A stretch of DNA of 64,000 nt from Beta vulgaris subsp. vulgaris (GCF_026745355.1 NC_079202.1:34285508-34349507); one strand, 5' to 3'; positions 47,941-60,059 are shown, counted from the stretch's first letter. Numbers and translations are program-made. The notes: generated by a model from the letters alone, not told the origin.

Positions 47941-48699
47941 TTATATGGATGTGACCACCCCATGGTACGCTGCTGCCCAAAATACAACACTAACCACAAC
48001 TACTTATCTTCTCCCTAAGGAAAAAGTCGGGAAACACCATTATCGCTGACCAACTGAACAGCAAGATCGACCTACGCACCGGTAATTTCATATTCATTTG
48101 TGGTTACGATACACAAAATCTAAGCGAACTTCAATTTCATGAACCCTAATTTCCTTCTAGCTAATTCGAAAAGTGGCAGCCCTAATTGTCTTCAAATTAC
48201 CATGCTCGCAGTTAATGGAGGTTTTGAGGCATTGAACTTTAATGGAGTTTTTGAAAAATGAGGACCATAAATGTCTTTAATTTATCTTATAAAGTAATAT
48301 TTCCCATGTCATAAGGTATAATTTCATATATTATAAAGACAATTTTATATATTGCAAGGTTTAAATTTTTTATTTCTACATTGACAAACAATCTTATATT
48401 AAAAGGTATAATATCTTGTATTTTATTATAGTATAACTAAGTTCGTAAACTATACATATCAAATACAGTGAATATATAATAATATAATTTTGAAATTAAT
48501 TCATTAACTGCCTAAAATTTCAATGACAAACATAAGGAACTACCTAAAACGACATGGTATAGTCATCAATTCGCCTAATGATGATGTGGACAAATTCATG
48601 GTTCTCAATGCTCGATTTTTGTGTCCTTTTTTGAAGAAGGTGATTGTAAAATTTACATAAATTAAAGATTAGGTTGTGGTACTATCCCCTTTGAGACTT
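47941..48699. other. AT-rich spacer, nothing recognised
   Basis: No convincing coding frame. The part at 47950-48080 is somewhat less AT-rich, but I found no motif or domain. Confidence 0.45.
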
Positions 48700-49337
48700 G
48701 AAATGAAGCAAACAACGTGGACTTCTTTTCGTCACTATGTACGGAACCAAATGCAGGGAATAAGTCCTCTGAATGGTGGGACGATTGCGCTCTTTGCTGG
48801 TCTATATGATGGCTGGAGCGCAATGAATAGTAGTTCATTAGGGTTGCGAGAGATGTTACAGTGGGAATAGCGAAATCGCTTAGTGTCCTAGAGGAGTACA
48901 AAAAGGCGGTAGAAATTGATCTGGCTCCACGGAGCACAATACCTAAACATGCGTCTAGGTGGGTGCCATCTACAGGGGATTCTTGGAAGCTTAACATTGA
49001 TGCAACCTTCAGAGGAGAAGTGAGGGAAGGCATGGAGATATGTTGCGTGATGGATGAGGATCGAGACACTCTTATGGCAATGTGTGATGTGTGGCATGTG
49101 AATTGTGTAGCGTAGTGGGTGAGGCAACGCCGGCCATGTAGGGGATTTAAATTTCTCTCGAAGTTGGGTTTTCAAGTTCTGTGCTTGAGACTGATATCAT
49201 TCTTCTCTATGAAGCGCTTAATAGGAGGAAGCAAGAGTGCACACCTTTTGGACTCATTTTACATTATATATATTTCCTTTTCTTGCATTATTTTGCGAGG
49301 AGCTATTTGTTTGGTTCGAAGAAGTTCCAAATGACAT
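48700..49337 (+). pseudogene. LINE-derived zinc finger / RNase H remnant
   Basis: In shifting frames: EWWDDCALCWSIWWLERNE (a W..IW..RN pattern typical before the RNase H of plant LINEs), then SLEEYKKAVEIDLAP, RWVPSTGDSWKLNIDATF (the start of the RNase H fold with its Asp), and GFSSSVLETDIILLYEALNR followed by KQECTPFGLIL, ending FGSKKFQMT and a TAA at about 49337. Stops and frameshifts are present throughout. The order fits RVT_3 domains of LINE ORF2 or derived RNase H-like genes. No tail or TSD was found. Confidence 0.65.
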
Positions 49338-49928
49338 AATGGAGACTATTTTAGGAGATAAACCTGGTTAATAAATCAATTTTATTTTACAGTAAAAAAA
49401 AGTTGGGCGTAATTCTCAAATTTTCCCTCACATCTGGCGAATTCATCAGATACCTCTAAAATTCGACATTTTACTCATAGTACCTTTACTATTGATGGCA
49501 GCCTAACATCGTTAGAGTTTCCTTTGTCTCCTCCCACCATCATTCATTGATAAACCTCTAAACTTTCTCTCTCCCCTCACCTCCATGCTTCCTCTAATTG
49601 TTATTTGAAAATTAGAAACCTATAATCATGCTCTAAATAAAATTAATCATTAAACCAGAAGACTTTTTTTTTTTTTTACAATATTAATCCCTATTGCATC
49701 CAAGTAGAAAGATCAATGGTTAGGAAGCTCTGCCCAGATTATTCTAGCCGACAACCACGAAGCTAGACTACTAGCACACGTCCTCCACAACAGCATTCAC
49801 CAGCAATAACCACCGATTGTGGCTGCAAGCAGCAACCACCAGCTGTCACTGCAAGTGCATGGCTCGAGACGCAAATAATAGGTCGAAGCTCAACCACCAC
49901 AATTCTCCCCGACCTTGGCGCCTATCTG

Positions 49929-51445
49929 TGATGGGTTTTAAAATATACCGCAAGTGCACAGTGACTGTTTAGCAGAAACTGGCAAATACGGGTCGATCCA
50001 CAAGGGGAGGAGTTCTACAGATTCATGCTCAATTATCAAACTACTTCAACAGAGGAAATTAATTGAGGAAGTAATAACTAAACTAGAATAAACTAGAACG
50101 CAGAATAATGGAAATTTATCAAATAATAAGAAGCCTAGGGCAATCGATCGGTCCACCATGCTTATACCAGTTTAATCAATACAATATAGTTCAACAACAC
50201 TTGGATTGAGGTTCGAATAAATAGGGTATTTCGTTAATCCTTGGTCAGGCATTAACAACTCTTAGATTAACATATGCCAGTACGGTCGCTCAACATAATC
50301 AAATCTACCTATTGTAACTAGCCTCTAACGAATACGATCTTTCGATTCTAATTCTTATTAGCTAAACATAACTCATGATATTGCGCAATTACATAAATTA
50401 AACAAGTATAACAAATCAATATGAATTATTCTAATTTGATCCAATTATTGAAGAACATTAAACCACAATAAAAAAAGGTATAAACATGGCTTCCCTCTCT
50501 AAGCCCTAGAAATAGACTACTCACTCATGATAGTAATAAACTCAATAAACATAATTAAAGTAAACGAATTCATAAAATTAAACTAAGTAGAGAAGAATAC
50601 CGAATGATTGAAGAACAACGAAAACGAAATCAACGATCTTTATAAACTTCCAAATCAAAAGTTAACACAAGGTAGAGAGAGAAGAAGTAAGTATTTAGCC
50701 CTAAAAACGTAGAAGATAAGATAGTCTAAACGCAAATATTAAAAACCTATTTATACTCTTTATAAAACCGGCTACAAAACCCAAAAAAACGCGTCCCGAG
50801 AAGCCGCCCGGTCGATCAGGCGAGATCCGCCCAGTCGGGCGACAGTGAGAAGGAAATTACGACAAAGAAGCAAATCCGCCCGGTCGGGCGCGCTAGCGAT
50901 TTTGGCTCTTTTCTCGCCCGGTTGACCGGGCTAATTTGGCTTGCATCGTAGTGAAATTTTGATTTCGCCCGGTCGACCGGGCGAGGAAACTACGATTTTC
51001 TGTCAACTTGCAAAGGCTGTATCTTTCAAACCAGAAGTCGGATTTGGGCGTGTGACCTATCATTGGAAAGCTCTTGAAGTCCAAAACCCAACTAGAATTT
51101 CTTGATTATCAATTTTCTATCAAAAGTTATGATAAAAATAGTGAATAGGTGTCAGTTTTGACACTTCTTTCACTAACTCTTTGCTTCATTCTAACTCGAA
51201 ATTGTCCAGAAAGGATGCATTGTGACCCGTGTGCAAGATATCTTCATCTTCAATGATTAATAGGCTTAATCTTAGGTAATCATAATCAATTTGCGTCAAA
51301 GTAACCTGAAAATGATCAAAACACGCAAACGGGGAGTAGTAGAGCACAACTTACGTAATTCATCCATTATGCACCTAAATGCTCTAAAGGAGTTCCAAAT
51401 GCAATCAAAATGCATCTAAAAACTATATATAATTATGACATATCA
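49929..51445 (-). repeat. Gypsy F 3' LTR (left copy)
   Basis: 1,517 bp, TG...CA ends. On the minus strand GTATAAATAGG (about 50748) is a good TATA box. At 50805-50990 it carries several imperfect copies of the palindrome CGCCCGGTCGACCGGGCG. In the first ~217 bp I count about ten differences from the right LTR. Confidence 0.9.
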
Positions 51446-53067
51446 AACCCCCCAAGTTAAACCTTTGCTTGTCTTCAAGCAAACAAGACATGAACATGAA
51501 TATGATTGCTTCGCCCCTTTATATATGAAAACATAGATCAAAATCTTTGTTAAATCATTCAAGCAGGCACAATTGAAGTTCAACTGTTCAGATTACTCTA
51601 TTTACCCATCGTCCAAATAAGCAATCAAATGCAGCTGCCTTATATGACATACAAATCTCGAGAAGGCTCTCACTAGGGTGTTACTCCTCTCGACATTTGT
51701 GTGGCATGCAAAAGATGTGCCCGATCATCACCATCCCAACCATAATAACCCTTCCCACTCACACTCTCATGTGTTTAGAAAGGTAATAATGCCACTCAAC
51801 CTAATCATGTCGACTCAAGTAGCGAACGTACTCTTTAACCTTGACAAACTGACTCACATCAATCCAATAAACAATGTAAGCACAAGCTCAAGAGGACTTT
51901 TTCAGGGTTGTAATGGGGCTTAGGTAGGGTAGGATTATGTATGGGAAATGTGGTGGAAAAACCAAGAATAGGGGAGCACAAGTCACTAGAAGTATCAACC
52001 TGAATATAGCCAATAACAATGTCCCAATTCTATAAATCACAAAATTTTCAATAAACTCATCCTTGAAGCAGTGTGATGAATTTTTTTCTTTGCAAGCACT
52101 TGTGAAAGAAAGAATTTTTCAACTTTTTGTTCATTTTTTGTTTTTCAATCTTTCTTTTTCTTTTCTTTGCATTTTTCCAATCCAATAATCACATGTATTT
52201 CACTTTGCTCATTTTTTCTTTTTCTCAACTTTTTACCTTAATACAATTATCTCAATCTAAAGTAACTCATAAAAAACTATCTCAGATACTAACTCAGACA
52301 TATGCTCCCCCAAGCTAGGCTTGGTATTAATATCAAAACAAGGGTCATGGGCATGTAATGGGGTTTAGTAACATGAAATAGTCATGAGACTCAGCGGGGC
52401 TAAGGAGGATAATAGTATATCACAAAATCACTCTGAGGCTCAAGAATCAGACAAAAGAACGCCTTTATCACAGCAATTGCCACAAGTAATTAGATATCAA
52501 TGAGTACGTTGTCAAAGTCAAGATCATTCAGCTAATGAGGAACTAACACACAAGAAAACAGAATGGATATAGAAATGAATCCATTGGCAAGAATGAATCC
52601 TCACAGTCTAACCAATTCAAGTATGCAGTCAAGATAAGCGCTTTATCGTCAAAACTCACTTAAAGTCAAGGCATTTAAAGTTCACATTCCAGCATCACAA
52701 TCTCAAGTGCCCAACTATCCAGATAAAGAGCCCAAATGTACTTTCAAAGAACATCATGGGGCATAGGGAAGCAATCACACCAATCCAGTCAAATCGTATT
52801 TTTGGTATTTTTTCAGCAACCTTTGTTTTTTTTTTCATTTGAAAGCAAATAAATCTGGCCTAAGAAAGCAAAAAAATCTACACGAAAAGGTAGTAAAAGA
52901 GGGAGAAAATACATACAAAAATCCTCCCCCAAGCTGAACGTGGCAATGTCCTCAGTGCCGCGAGATGAACTATAGGACGATGTTTAGAAGAAAAATTAAT
53001 GTTAGGACTCTCCCGCTCTCTCACTCTCTAAAAGGGAAAAAATGAAAAAAAAAAAAAAAGATAAGAG

Positions 53068-53104
<37 letters not shown>

Positions 53105-53269
53105 ATAAAAAAAAAATAAAAAAAAAACTACGGGTTGCCTCCCGCACAGCGCTGGTTTATAAAGGTCCCGCACGACCATATTACCTCCTCAATCTCAAAT
53201 CGGAGGGCTTGGCAATGAGTGCCCCCTCATCAAACATTTTCCTCCTGCAGCAATTTTGCTCAAGCATAG
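51446..53269 (-). other. Non-coding 3' part of gypsy F
   Basis: Between protease and the 3' LTR I see no pol domains. On the minus strand the stretch includes GCTTGGGGGAGGATTTTTG (about 52930), which in autonomous relatives lies after pol, and an A-rich tract (53049-53127). The gap suggests that pol was deleted while the 3' region was kept. Confidence 0.6.
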
Positions 53270-55330
53270 GAGACTTAACAAGCATTGGTTAGTTTAAAAG
53301 TGACATTATCATCACCAACACTCAAAGTTAAAGACCAGACTTGACATCTATAACAACACTAGCTGTATACAAAAACGGCCTACCAAGAATAATAGGAATT
53401 TGGGCATCCTCCTCCATATCAAGCAACAAAATCAACAGGAATATAAAACTTTCCCACCCTAACAGGGACGTCTTCTAAAACACCTAGAGGGTATTTTATA
53501 GAACGATCGGCCATTTGCAAAGTAATTTGAGTGCACTTAAGTGCTCCCATATTCAGTTTCTTATAAACTAAAAAAACGCATGACAGACACAGAAGCACCT
53601 AAATCACACAATGCCTTATCTATAAATAATGCACCTACATGGCAAGGGATGGAAAAACTACCAGGATCCTTCAACTTAGGTGGTTCTATTTTGTAAAACA
53701 GCACTACACTCTTCAGTTAGAGCGACTCGATCTACCCCACCAAAGTCTTTCTTTTTAGTAATCATGTCTTTCAAAAACTTAGCATAAACAGGCACTTGAG
53801 AAATAAGTTCAGTAAAAGGAATTGTTACCTCAAGGTTCTTGACCATAGTCAAGAACTTACCAAGTTGTTGATCGACCTTCGACTTCTGCATCCTATGGGG
53901 AAAAGGTAGCCTTGGTAAATAGGCGTTTCAGAAACCTTTTCCTTTCGCTTTCCTGTCTGATCTTCCTTAGCTAGTTCGACCTCAGACATCGAACGCTTCT
54001 CCGCTTCTTCCTCTACCACCTCTTTCTCCTTGCTAGGAGCAAGATCATCAATGGGCATGGGAGGAGCATCATAAACAGTGCCGCTACGAAGTGTAACGGC
54101 ATTGCCAGTCTCCTTGGGGATGGGTTGCCCGGCAGATGACCTGGTTGCCTCCGTGCATTATTTTCGCCACTGAGCAAGTTGAGTCTCCAAGTGTTTGGTA
54201 GTGTTCTTCAACTCCTTGATGCTCTCCTCATGATTTTTCTGCATAGAAACCATCATTTTCATTAGATCAGACATAGTAGGTTCTTGAGAGTTGACATTTG
54301 AGAAGTTGCTGCTGATAGCCTTGATGTGAAGGCCTAATGAAACCAGGAGGGGTTTGAGGAGCCCCTTGATAATATTGTTGTCTAGCAGCATGTGGTTTGG
54401 TAGGTGAAGATTGTGGTGGAGGTTGAGGATTTGAACATTGTTGTTCTTGTAGGAAAAATTAGGATGATCCTCCAACCTGGGTTGTATGTGTTAGAGTATG
54501 GGTTGTGTGGAGGTCTTGCTGAAAAACATTTGCATGCGCCATTTGATTCGGATCAGGTTGATTGTAGCAACAATCATGACCAAAGTGGCCTTGAACACCA
54601 CACACTTCACAAAAGGAAGAAGTAATAGGAGCCATGGAAGACATGCATTAATACTCATAGGAGGATATAGACTGTAAAGATTTCAGTGAGTCCATCTTCA
54701 TGCTCAACTGGGCTACTTGTGAAGACAACAAGGCATATGCATCAACATCCAACTTTTTCTTTGTAATAGTCCTGGAAGAACTATGATCATTCGCTGCTAA
54801 GTTGGCCAGAAAATTATACCCTTCATCACCCCTTATCTAAGAAGACACTCCTGCAGATGAATCAATGTACTCTTGATATGGGTTGTAGACCATTGTAGAA
54901 TGCTTGGGTGATGAACCACTTATCCAGATTGTGGTGTGGGCATTCTCTCTGCAGATCCTTGAACCTATTCCATGCTTCCTTCAGTGTTTCATCGGGTTCT
55001 TGTTGGAAGGTGGCAAGCTTATGTCTTATTTCTGCAGTCTTGGTGGGAGGGTAGTACTCTTTCAGGAATGCTTCAGATATAGCACTCCACTCAGTTTCAT
55101 TGACATCGTTCAGCCACTTCTGTGCCTTGTCCTTTAATGAAAATTCGAAAACCATGACCTTCAACTGATCAGGAGTGACCCCTTGGTGCTTAACGGTACG
55201 ACAGAAGTTGTTGAAACCGTTGTAAATGATTTGCAGGGTCTTCAGATGGATGCCCACCAAACTGATTCTGCTGGATCATATTAATGAGGGCAGGCTTAAT
55301 TTCGAAGTTGACTGCTTGTATATCAGGCAT
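53270..55330 (-). pseudogene. Gypsy F gag-protease, frameshifted
   Basis: It starts MPDIQAVNFEIKPALINMIQ (55330). After one frameshift near 55200 come VKHQGVTPDQLKVMVFEFSL and KAQKWLNDVNETEW, a retrotransposon gag core, ending in FKDLQRECPHHNLDKWF. The zinc knuckle CEVCGVQGHFGHDC is at about 54611-54570. A charged linker (KEKEVVEEEAEKRS) leads to a conserved pre-protease region, KFLKDMITKKKDFGGVDRVAL (53891-53676). The protease frame follows: KLKDPGSFSIPCHVGALFID, then CDLGASVSVM with the catalytic D-L-G-A, then LQMADRSIKYPLGVLEDVPV. Several stops and frameshifts. Gag would form the particle; the protease cleaves it. Confidence 0.85.
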
Positions 55331-55334
55331 AGTA

Positions 55335-55874
55335 GGGCATGTGGATCATAATCTGATTCTTGATGAATGTTTATTGATGGTTTCATTAGTCATTGTTATT
55401 TCTAATTGATTAGTGTTTATATTATTAATCTTGCAATCTGATCAATTGTCTGATTAAATATTGCTAATATTGAGTCATAGATCGAGAGATAGTACTCTTT
55501 AGAGGCTTACCTACAATTAGCAAATCTGATTATGTTGAGCGACCGTACTAGCATATGTTGATTTGAGAGCGTTAATGCCTGACCAAGGATTAACTTGTGA
55601 TCTAGATTTCTGATTCATTGAACCATTGATGATATTTTGATAGATTATAATTATAAACATGGTGAACCATTGCCCTAGATCTTTTTAGTTTGATTTTCGT
55701 AGTTTGATTAGTTTAGAACATTAATTCAATTATTCATGATCTTATTTAGTTTCTCCATATATTAGAAACTAGATTAAAACGACCATCTCTCTGAGGATTC
55801 GACCCTACTTACCCTACTACATTGTTAGAAAGTTTTTCAGGAATTATTTTTGACGGGTGTACGACAACCTATCA
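55335..55874 (+). repeat. Inverted, diverged LTR-like segment in the gypsy F leader
   Basis: Read on the + strand this ends ...GGGTGTACGACAACCTATCA, a common gypsy LTR end, and is followed by TGGCGCCGTTGCCGGGG. In reverse complement it aligns with the gypsy F LTR: ttaatccttggtcaggcatt and gtacggtcgctcaacataa occur in both, at similar distance from the centre at 55900. It is a related LTR in the opposite orientation. Confidence 0.7.
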
Positions 55875-55879
55875 AATTT

Positions 55880-55917
55880 TGGCGCCGTTGCCGGGGTTCG
55901 ATCCCCGGCAACGGCGC
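55880..55917. other. tRNA-Asp primer-binding hairpin
   Basis: GCGCCGTTGCCGGGG (55882-55896), loop TTCGAT, CCCCGGCAACGGCGC (55903-55917): a perfect 15-bp inverted repeat. TGGCGCCGTTGCCGGGG (55880-55896) is complementary to the 3' end of plant tRNA-Asp including CCA. GGTTCGATCCCCGGCAACGG reads as the T-arm and acceptor strand of that tRNA. The gypsy F minus-strand LTR starts 8 bp away. Confidence 0.85.
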
Positions 55918-55925
55918 TAAAAACT

Positions 55926-57477
55926 TGATGGGTTTTAAAATATACCGCAAGTGCACGGTGTCTGTTTAGCAGAAACTGGCAAATACGGGTCGATCCACAG
56001 GGATAGGAGTTCTATAGATTCATGCTCAATTATCAAACTACTTCAACAGAGGAAATTAATTGAGGAAGTAATACCTAAACTAGAATAAACTAGAATGCAG
56101 AATAATGGAAATTTATCAAATAATTAGAAGCCTAGGGTAATCGATCGGTCCACCATGCTTATACCAGTTTAATCAATACAATATAGTTCAACAACACTTG
56201 GATTGAGGTTCGAATAAATAGGGTATTTCGTTAATCCTTGGTCAGGCATTAACAACTCTTAGATTAACATATGCCAGTACGGTCGCTCAACATAATCAAA
56301 TCTACCTATTGTAACTAGCCTCTAACGAATACAATCTTTCGATTCTAATTCTTATTAGCTAAACATAACTCATGATATTGCAAAATTACATAAATTAAAC
56401 AAGTATAACAAATCAACAGGAATTATTCGAATTCAATCCAATTATTGAAGAACATTAAACCACAATAAAAAAAGGTATAAACATGGCTTCCCTCTCTAAG
56501 CCCTAGAAATAGACTACTCACTCATGATAGTAATAAACTCAATAAACATAATTAAAGTAAACGAATTCATAAAATTAAACTAAGTAGAGAAGATAGGGAA
56601 TGATTGAAGAACAACGAAAACAAAATCAATGATCTTTATAAACGTCCAAATCAAAAGTTAACACAAGGTAGAGAGAGAAAAAGTAAGTATTAGCCCTAAA
56701 AACGTAGAAAATAAGATAGTCTAAACGAAAATGTTAAAAACCTATTTATACTCTTTACAAAACCGGCTAAAAAACCAAAAAAACGCGTCCCGAGAAGCCG
56801 CCCGGTCGACCGGGTGAAATCCGCCCGGTCGGGCGACGGTGATTAGGAAATTACGACAAAGAAGCAAATCCGCTCGGTCGACCGGGCGAGCCCGCCCGGT
56901 CTGGCGCGCAAGCGATTTTGGCTCTTTTCTCGCCCAGTTGACCGGGCTAATTTGGCTTGCATCGTAGTGAAATTTTGATTTCGCCCCGGGCGAAACCGCC
57001 CGGTCGACGGGGCGAGGACACTGCGATTTTGCGTCAACTTGCAAAGGCTGTATCTTTCAAACCAGAAGTCGGATTTGGGTGTGTGACCTATCATTAGAAA
57101 GCTCTTGAAGTCTAAAACCCAACTAGAATTTCTTGATTATCAATTTTCTATCAAAAGTTATGATAAAAATAGTGAATAGGTGTCAGTTTTGACACTTCTT
57201 TCACTAACTCTTTGCTTCATTCTAACTCGAAATTGTCCCGAAAGGATGCATTGTGACCCTTGTGCAAGATATCTTCTTCTTCAATGATTAATAGGCTTGA
57301 TCTTAGGTAATTATAATCAATTTGCATCAAAGTAACCTGAAAATGATCAAAACACGCAAACGGGGAGTAGTAGAGCACAACTTACGTAATTCATGCCATT
57401 ATGCACCTAAATGCTCTAAAGGGAGTTCCAAATGCAATCAATATGCATCTAAAAACTATATAAATTATGACATATCA
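55926..57477 (-). repeat. Gypsy F 5' LTR (right copy)
   Basis: 1,552 bp. Same ends and TATA (GTATAAATAGG, minus strand, 56741-56751) as the left copy. The GC palindrome cluster (about 56800-57015) has extra units relative to the left LTR, for example cgctcggtcgaccgggcgag and cgccccgggcg. Confidence 0.9.
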
Positions 57478-57589
57478 ATTTGCCACCTGGATTTACGTAA
57501 TTTTGCCCGCCAACATGGCTCCACCATAGCAAGAAATCGTGGGTAAATTTTTTGAATTAATCTAACAAACTATAATCTGATTTTATTTT

Positions 57590-58936
57590 AGGATATTATC
57601 TCAGATGACCCTAATATATATGACAATATTCTAAATAACCCAGACATTTTCACCTCTATCACAAATAACTATGAACTTGTCTTTTGTCATTAAACTTCAC
57701 GAAATAGATAACGACATTAAGTATTTTGAAACATAAATAATTAATACATAAAAAACCCAAATAATCTATTTTTTCTCTCTTGTTCTTCATCACTTTATTT
57801 CTCTTGTTTTTCAAAACCTAACTCTTCAATTTGAATTCCAATGATGGCAATATGAATGTAAAAGATAGCATAAAAGTATAGCACATATGAGAATCATGAA
57901 TTATAGGCGATTAGACATAATTGAAAAAACTAAGCAACATAAGAATGAGGAGTTACTCGACGAGAATGTGAAGAGGAGGGAGAGAAGCACGAGGCATGAA
58001 ATGACAAAGATTAAGGGAATCAAGAAGATGGCAGAAGTTTCTACATATAGAGAGTGTGGGGACAGGGTTGGGGTGAGGGTGGCCACTTGGTGGTGGGAGG
58101 GCGGTGAAAGCAGCGGAAACGAGAGAATGAGGCGCATCGTTAGTGGAATTTGATGTAGAAGGCGTAGTGAGACGACGCCAACGATGATGTTAAGGATGTA
58201 GACGACGCCATGGATGAGCGATTAGAGAACTAAATCCCTAACTCTTGTTCTTCATCTCTTAGATCAATGGCTAGCACGAATGTGCAACATTAGAGTAAAC
58301 CCATTCTTTCTCCTAAATCGCTATCACAATATTAAAAAAAGAACAAAACCCTAATTTCACGCTCTCTCTCGAACTACATATTACCTTCACCGCTAGTCAG
58401 CCACCGAGGTCAGATTGTCGCATTCGCCGGTGTGTTATTGCCGTCACACATGATGTTGGGGTTGTTGTTGCTTAATATTATGTGAAGATTTCGGGATTTC
58501 TTCCGCAAGTTACCATAGCCGAATCATTGATGTGTGAATGGTTTCTGTGGCTGATTGTTGCAAATAATTGTTGATTGAGTTGAAATTGCGATTTCTTGAT
58601 TGCATTGTTGAAATATCCTTTTTTATTTGACTTTATTGTTCAAGCATGATGAATTTGGTATAAATTCAGATATTTATTTTTTTGGAAATTGTTTCCTAAG
58701 TTCATTTGGTCATATTGCAAAACATAGTATGAAGAACAAGAGAGAGAAGTAGATGATTTTTTTTTTCTCCTAAAAAAAATACTAATTAATTTATGATTCC
58801 AAATAGTTAACACTGTTACCTATTTCGTTAACTTTAATGACAAAATACAAGTTCAAAATTATCCGCGATAGGGGTGAAAATGTTATGGTTATTTGGGAAA
58901 ATGGCAATATGTCAGGGTCATCTGAGATAATACCCC
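57590..58936. mobile_element. Mutator-like non-autonomous element with long TIRs and 9-bp TSD
   Basis: The left arm from 57590 (aggatattatctcagatgac) matches the reverse complement of the right arm ending 58936 (ggggtattatctcagatgac). Similarity continues for about 140 bp (cattttcacc, gaacttgt, ttttgtcattaaa, cgaaatag) and, more weakly, to about 210 bp (tctctcttgttcttcat). ttttatttt flanks both ends (57581-57589 and 58937-58945). Long TIRs with 9-bp duplications are typical of MULEs. The 0.9-kb centre has no transposase; one GGTGGGAGGGCGGTG-rich frame (57887-58153) has no known domain. Confidence 0.75.
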
Positions 58937-59296
58937 TTTTATTTTTGTTAACTTAGAATTGGATTGAGAATCTTTATTAACCATAAAATCTAACTGTAAT
59001 TTAAAATTAGTGGAATTAACTAAATTTTGGGAAAATGGCCTATATTCTCCATAATCTATCCGAAAATTCAAGAAAATAACAATGGAACATGGAGAGGGAA
59101 AAAAAGCTTAGAGGTTCATCAATGTAGGATGGTGGGAAGAGAGAGGGAGAAAAAACCTTATGGCATTAGGACGCCGTTAGTAGTAAGAGCATTTTGAGCA
59201 CAAGTCAAAGTTTAGGGGAATTCGAGGAATTCACCAAATATGAGAGATAATTTTTAGAATTACGTCAAAACTCAGGGATACCTGAGGAATTACCCC

Positions 59297-60059
59297 TAAA
59301 AAATCATCTTTTAAAATACTTAGAATTTTTTTGAAAGTGATAAATATAATCGGAATTTTGTGGAGATATTACAAGGTGTTATCATGATATTGAAAAAGTA
59401 TTAAGAGTATAGTCATCGAGCTTTGATATTGAGAATAACTTCTCTCTCTAGCGAGAGCTTATCTCGCCAAAATTGAGGATCCCAAAAAACTCTAGGTATC
59501 ATTTTATCCTATAGTTACCTACCACCGCCAAAGAATATCTTTTCAGATCTCCTTACAAACCTTTCCTGTAAATCAACAGGTGGGATCGGTGTATGAAGTT
59601 CTACCGAACATCAACATCCATTTTGTCTCCCTAATCATCTAGATCAATGCATGTCGATATACTTTTGTATAATCCCACTTCAGTTCTAAATTTACCCACT
59701 TTCCTTACACCCCTTAACTTACTCCCTCACTCATAACATGAACCAACGACGTTCATCTTTGTCTAGTGGAAGTTTTCCTCCATACCACAACCCACTAAAA
59801 AAGTTGGGCATCTTAGTTCATCCCCCACCAAACCCCCGTCAACCACTCTATATTGACTGGTCCCGCTCGGTGATCGGGTTTTCATCGACACATCTCCACC
59901 TCACACGAGCACCAATTCGAGTTCATAGGACATGAATTTACTTCATCTTTGAGTGTGAGAACCGACGTGACCAAGATACAATATAGGAGTAACATACGAC
60001 TACCATTGAAGGTTAAATTATTACCTTCCATCACACATTTGAAAACCAAATACCTAGCT
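59297..60059. other. Spacer, no gene supported
   Basis: It includes a 65-codon frame (59738-59935) without recognisable domains. Proximity to the next fragment suggests decayed LINE ORF1 sequence, but I cannot show it. Confidence 0.35.

Larger units (their letters stand above)
49929..57477 (-). mobile_element. Ty3-gypsy element F: gag-protease only, two LTRs, TSD
   Basis: Two direct repeats (49929-51445 and 55926-57477) both begin TGATGGG and end CATATCA, and they flank 4.5 kb. The target duplication is atctg (49924-49928) and atttg (57478-57482), 4 of 5. Gag and protease are on the minus strand, so the right repeat is the 5' LTR. A G-run (TTGGGGGGTTT on the minus strand) next to 51445 is the polypurine tract. 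No reverse transcriptase, RNase H or integrase is present in the 1.8 kb between protease and 3' LTR. It is therefore a non-autonomous element of the gag-only type (TR-GAG-like), needing polymerase in trans. Confidence 0.88.
49405..59296. mobile_element. Outer inverted-arm element carrying nested insertions
   Basis: The arm 49405-49590 matches the reverse complement of 59100-59296. Shared words in order are cgtaattct, gaattc, acctctaaa, a gttag/aacggc stretch, tcccaccatc and ttgatgaacctctaa. The identity is moderate. Between the arms, apart from the gypsy element and the Mutator-like element, only about 1 kb of original sequence remains. It looks like an old non-autonomous DNA element used twice as a landing site. 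Possible 9-bp flanks (taaaaaaaa, taaaaaatc) are too A-rich to trust. Confidence 0.55.

Noticed and set aside
55880..55917. tRNA-Asp gene
   Set aside because: Only the 3' part of the tRNA is present, mirrored by its complement and next to LTR ends; no D-arm or anticodon arm.
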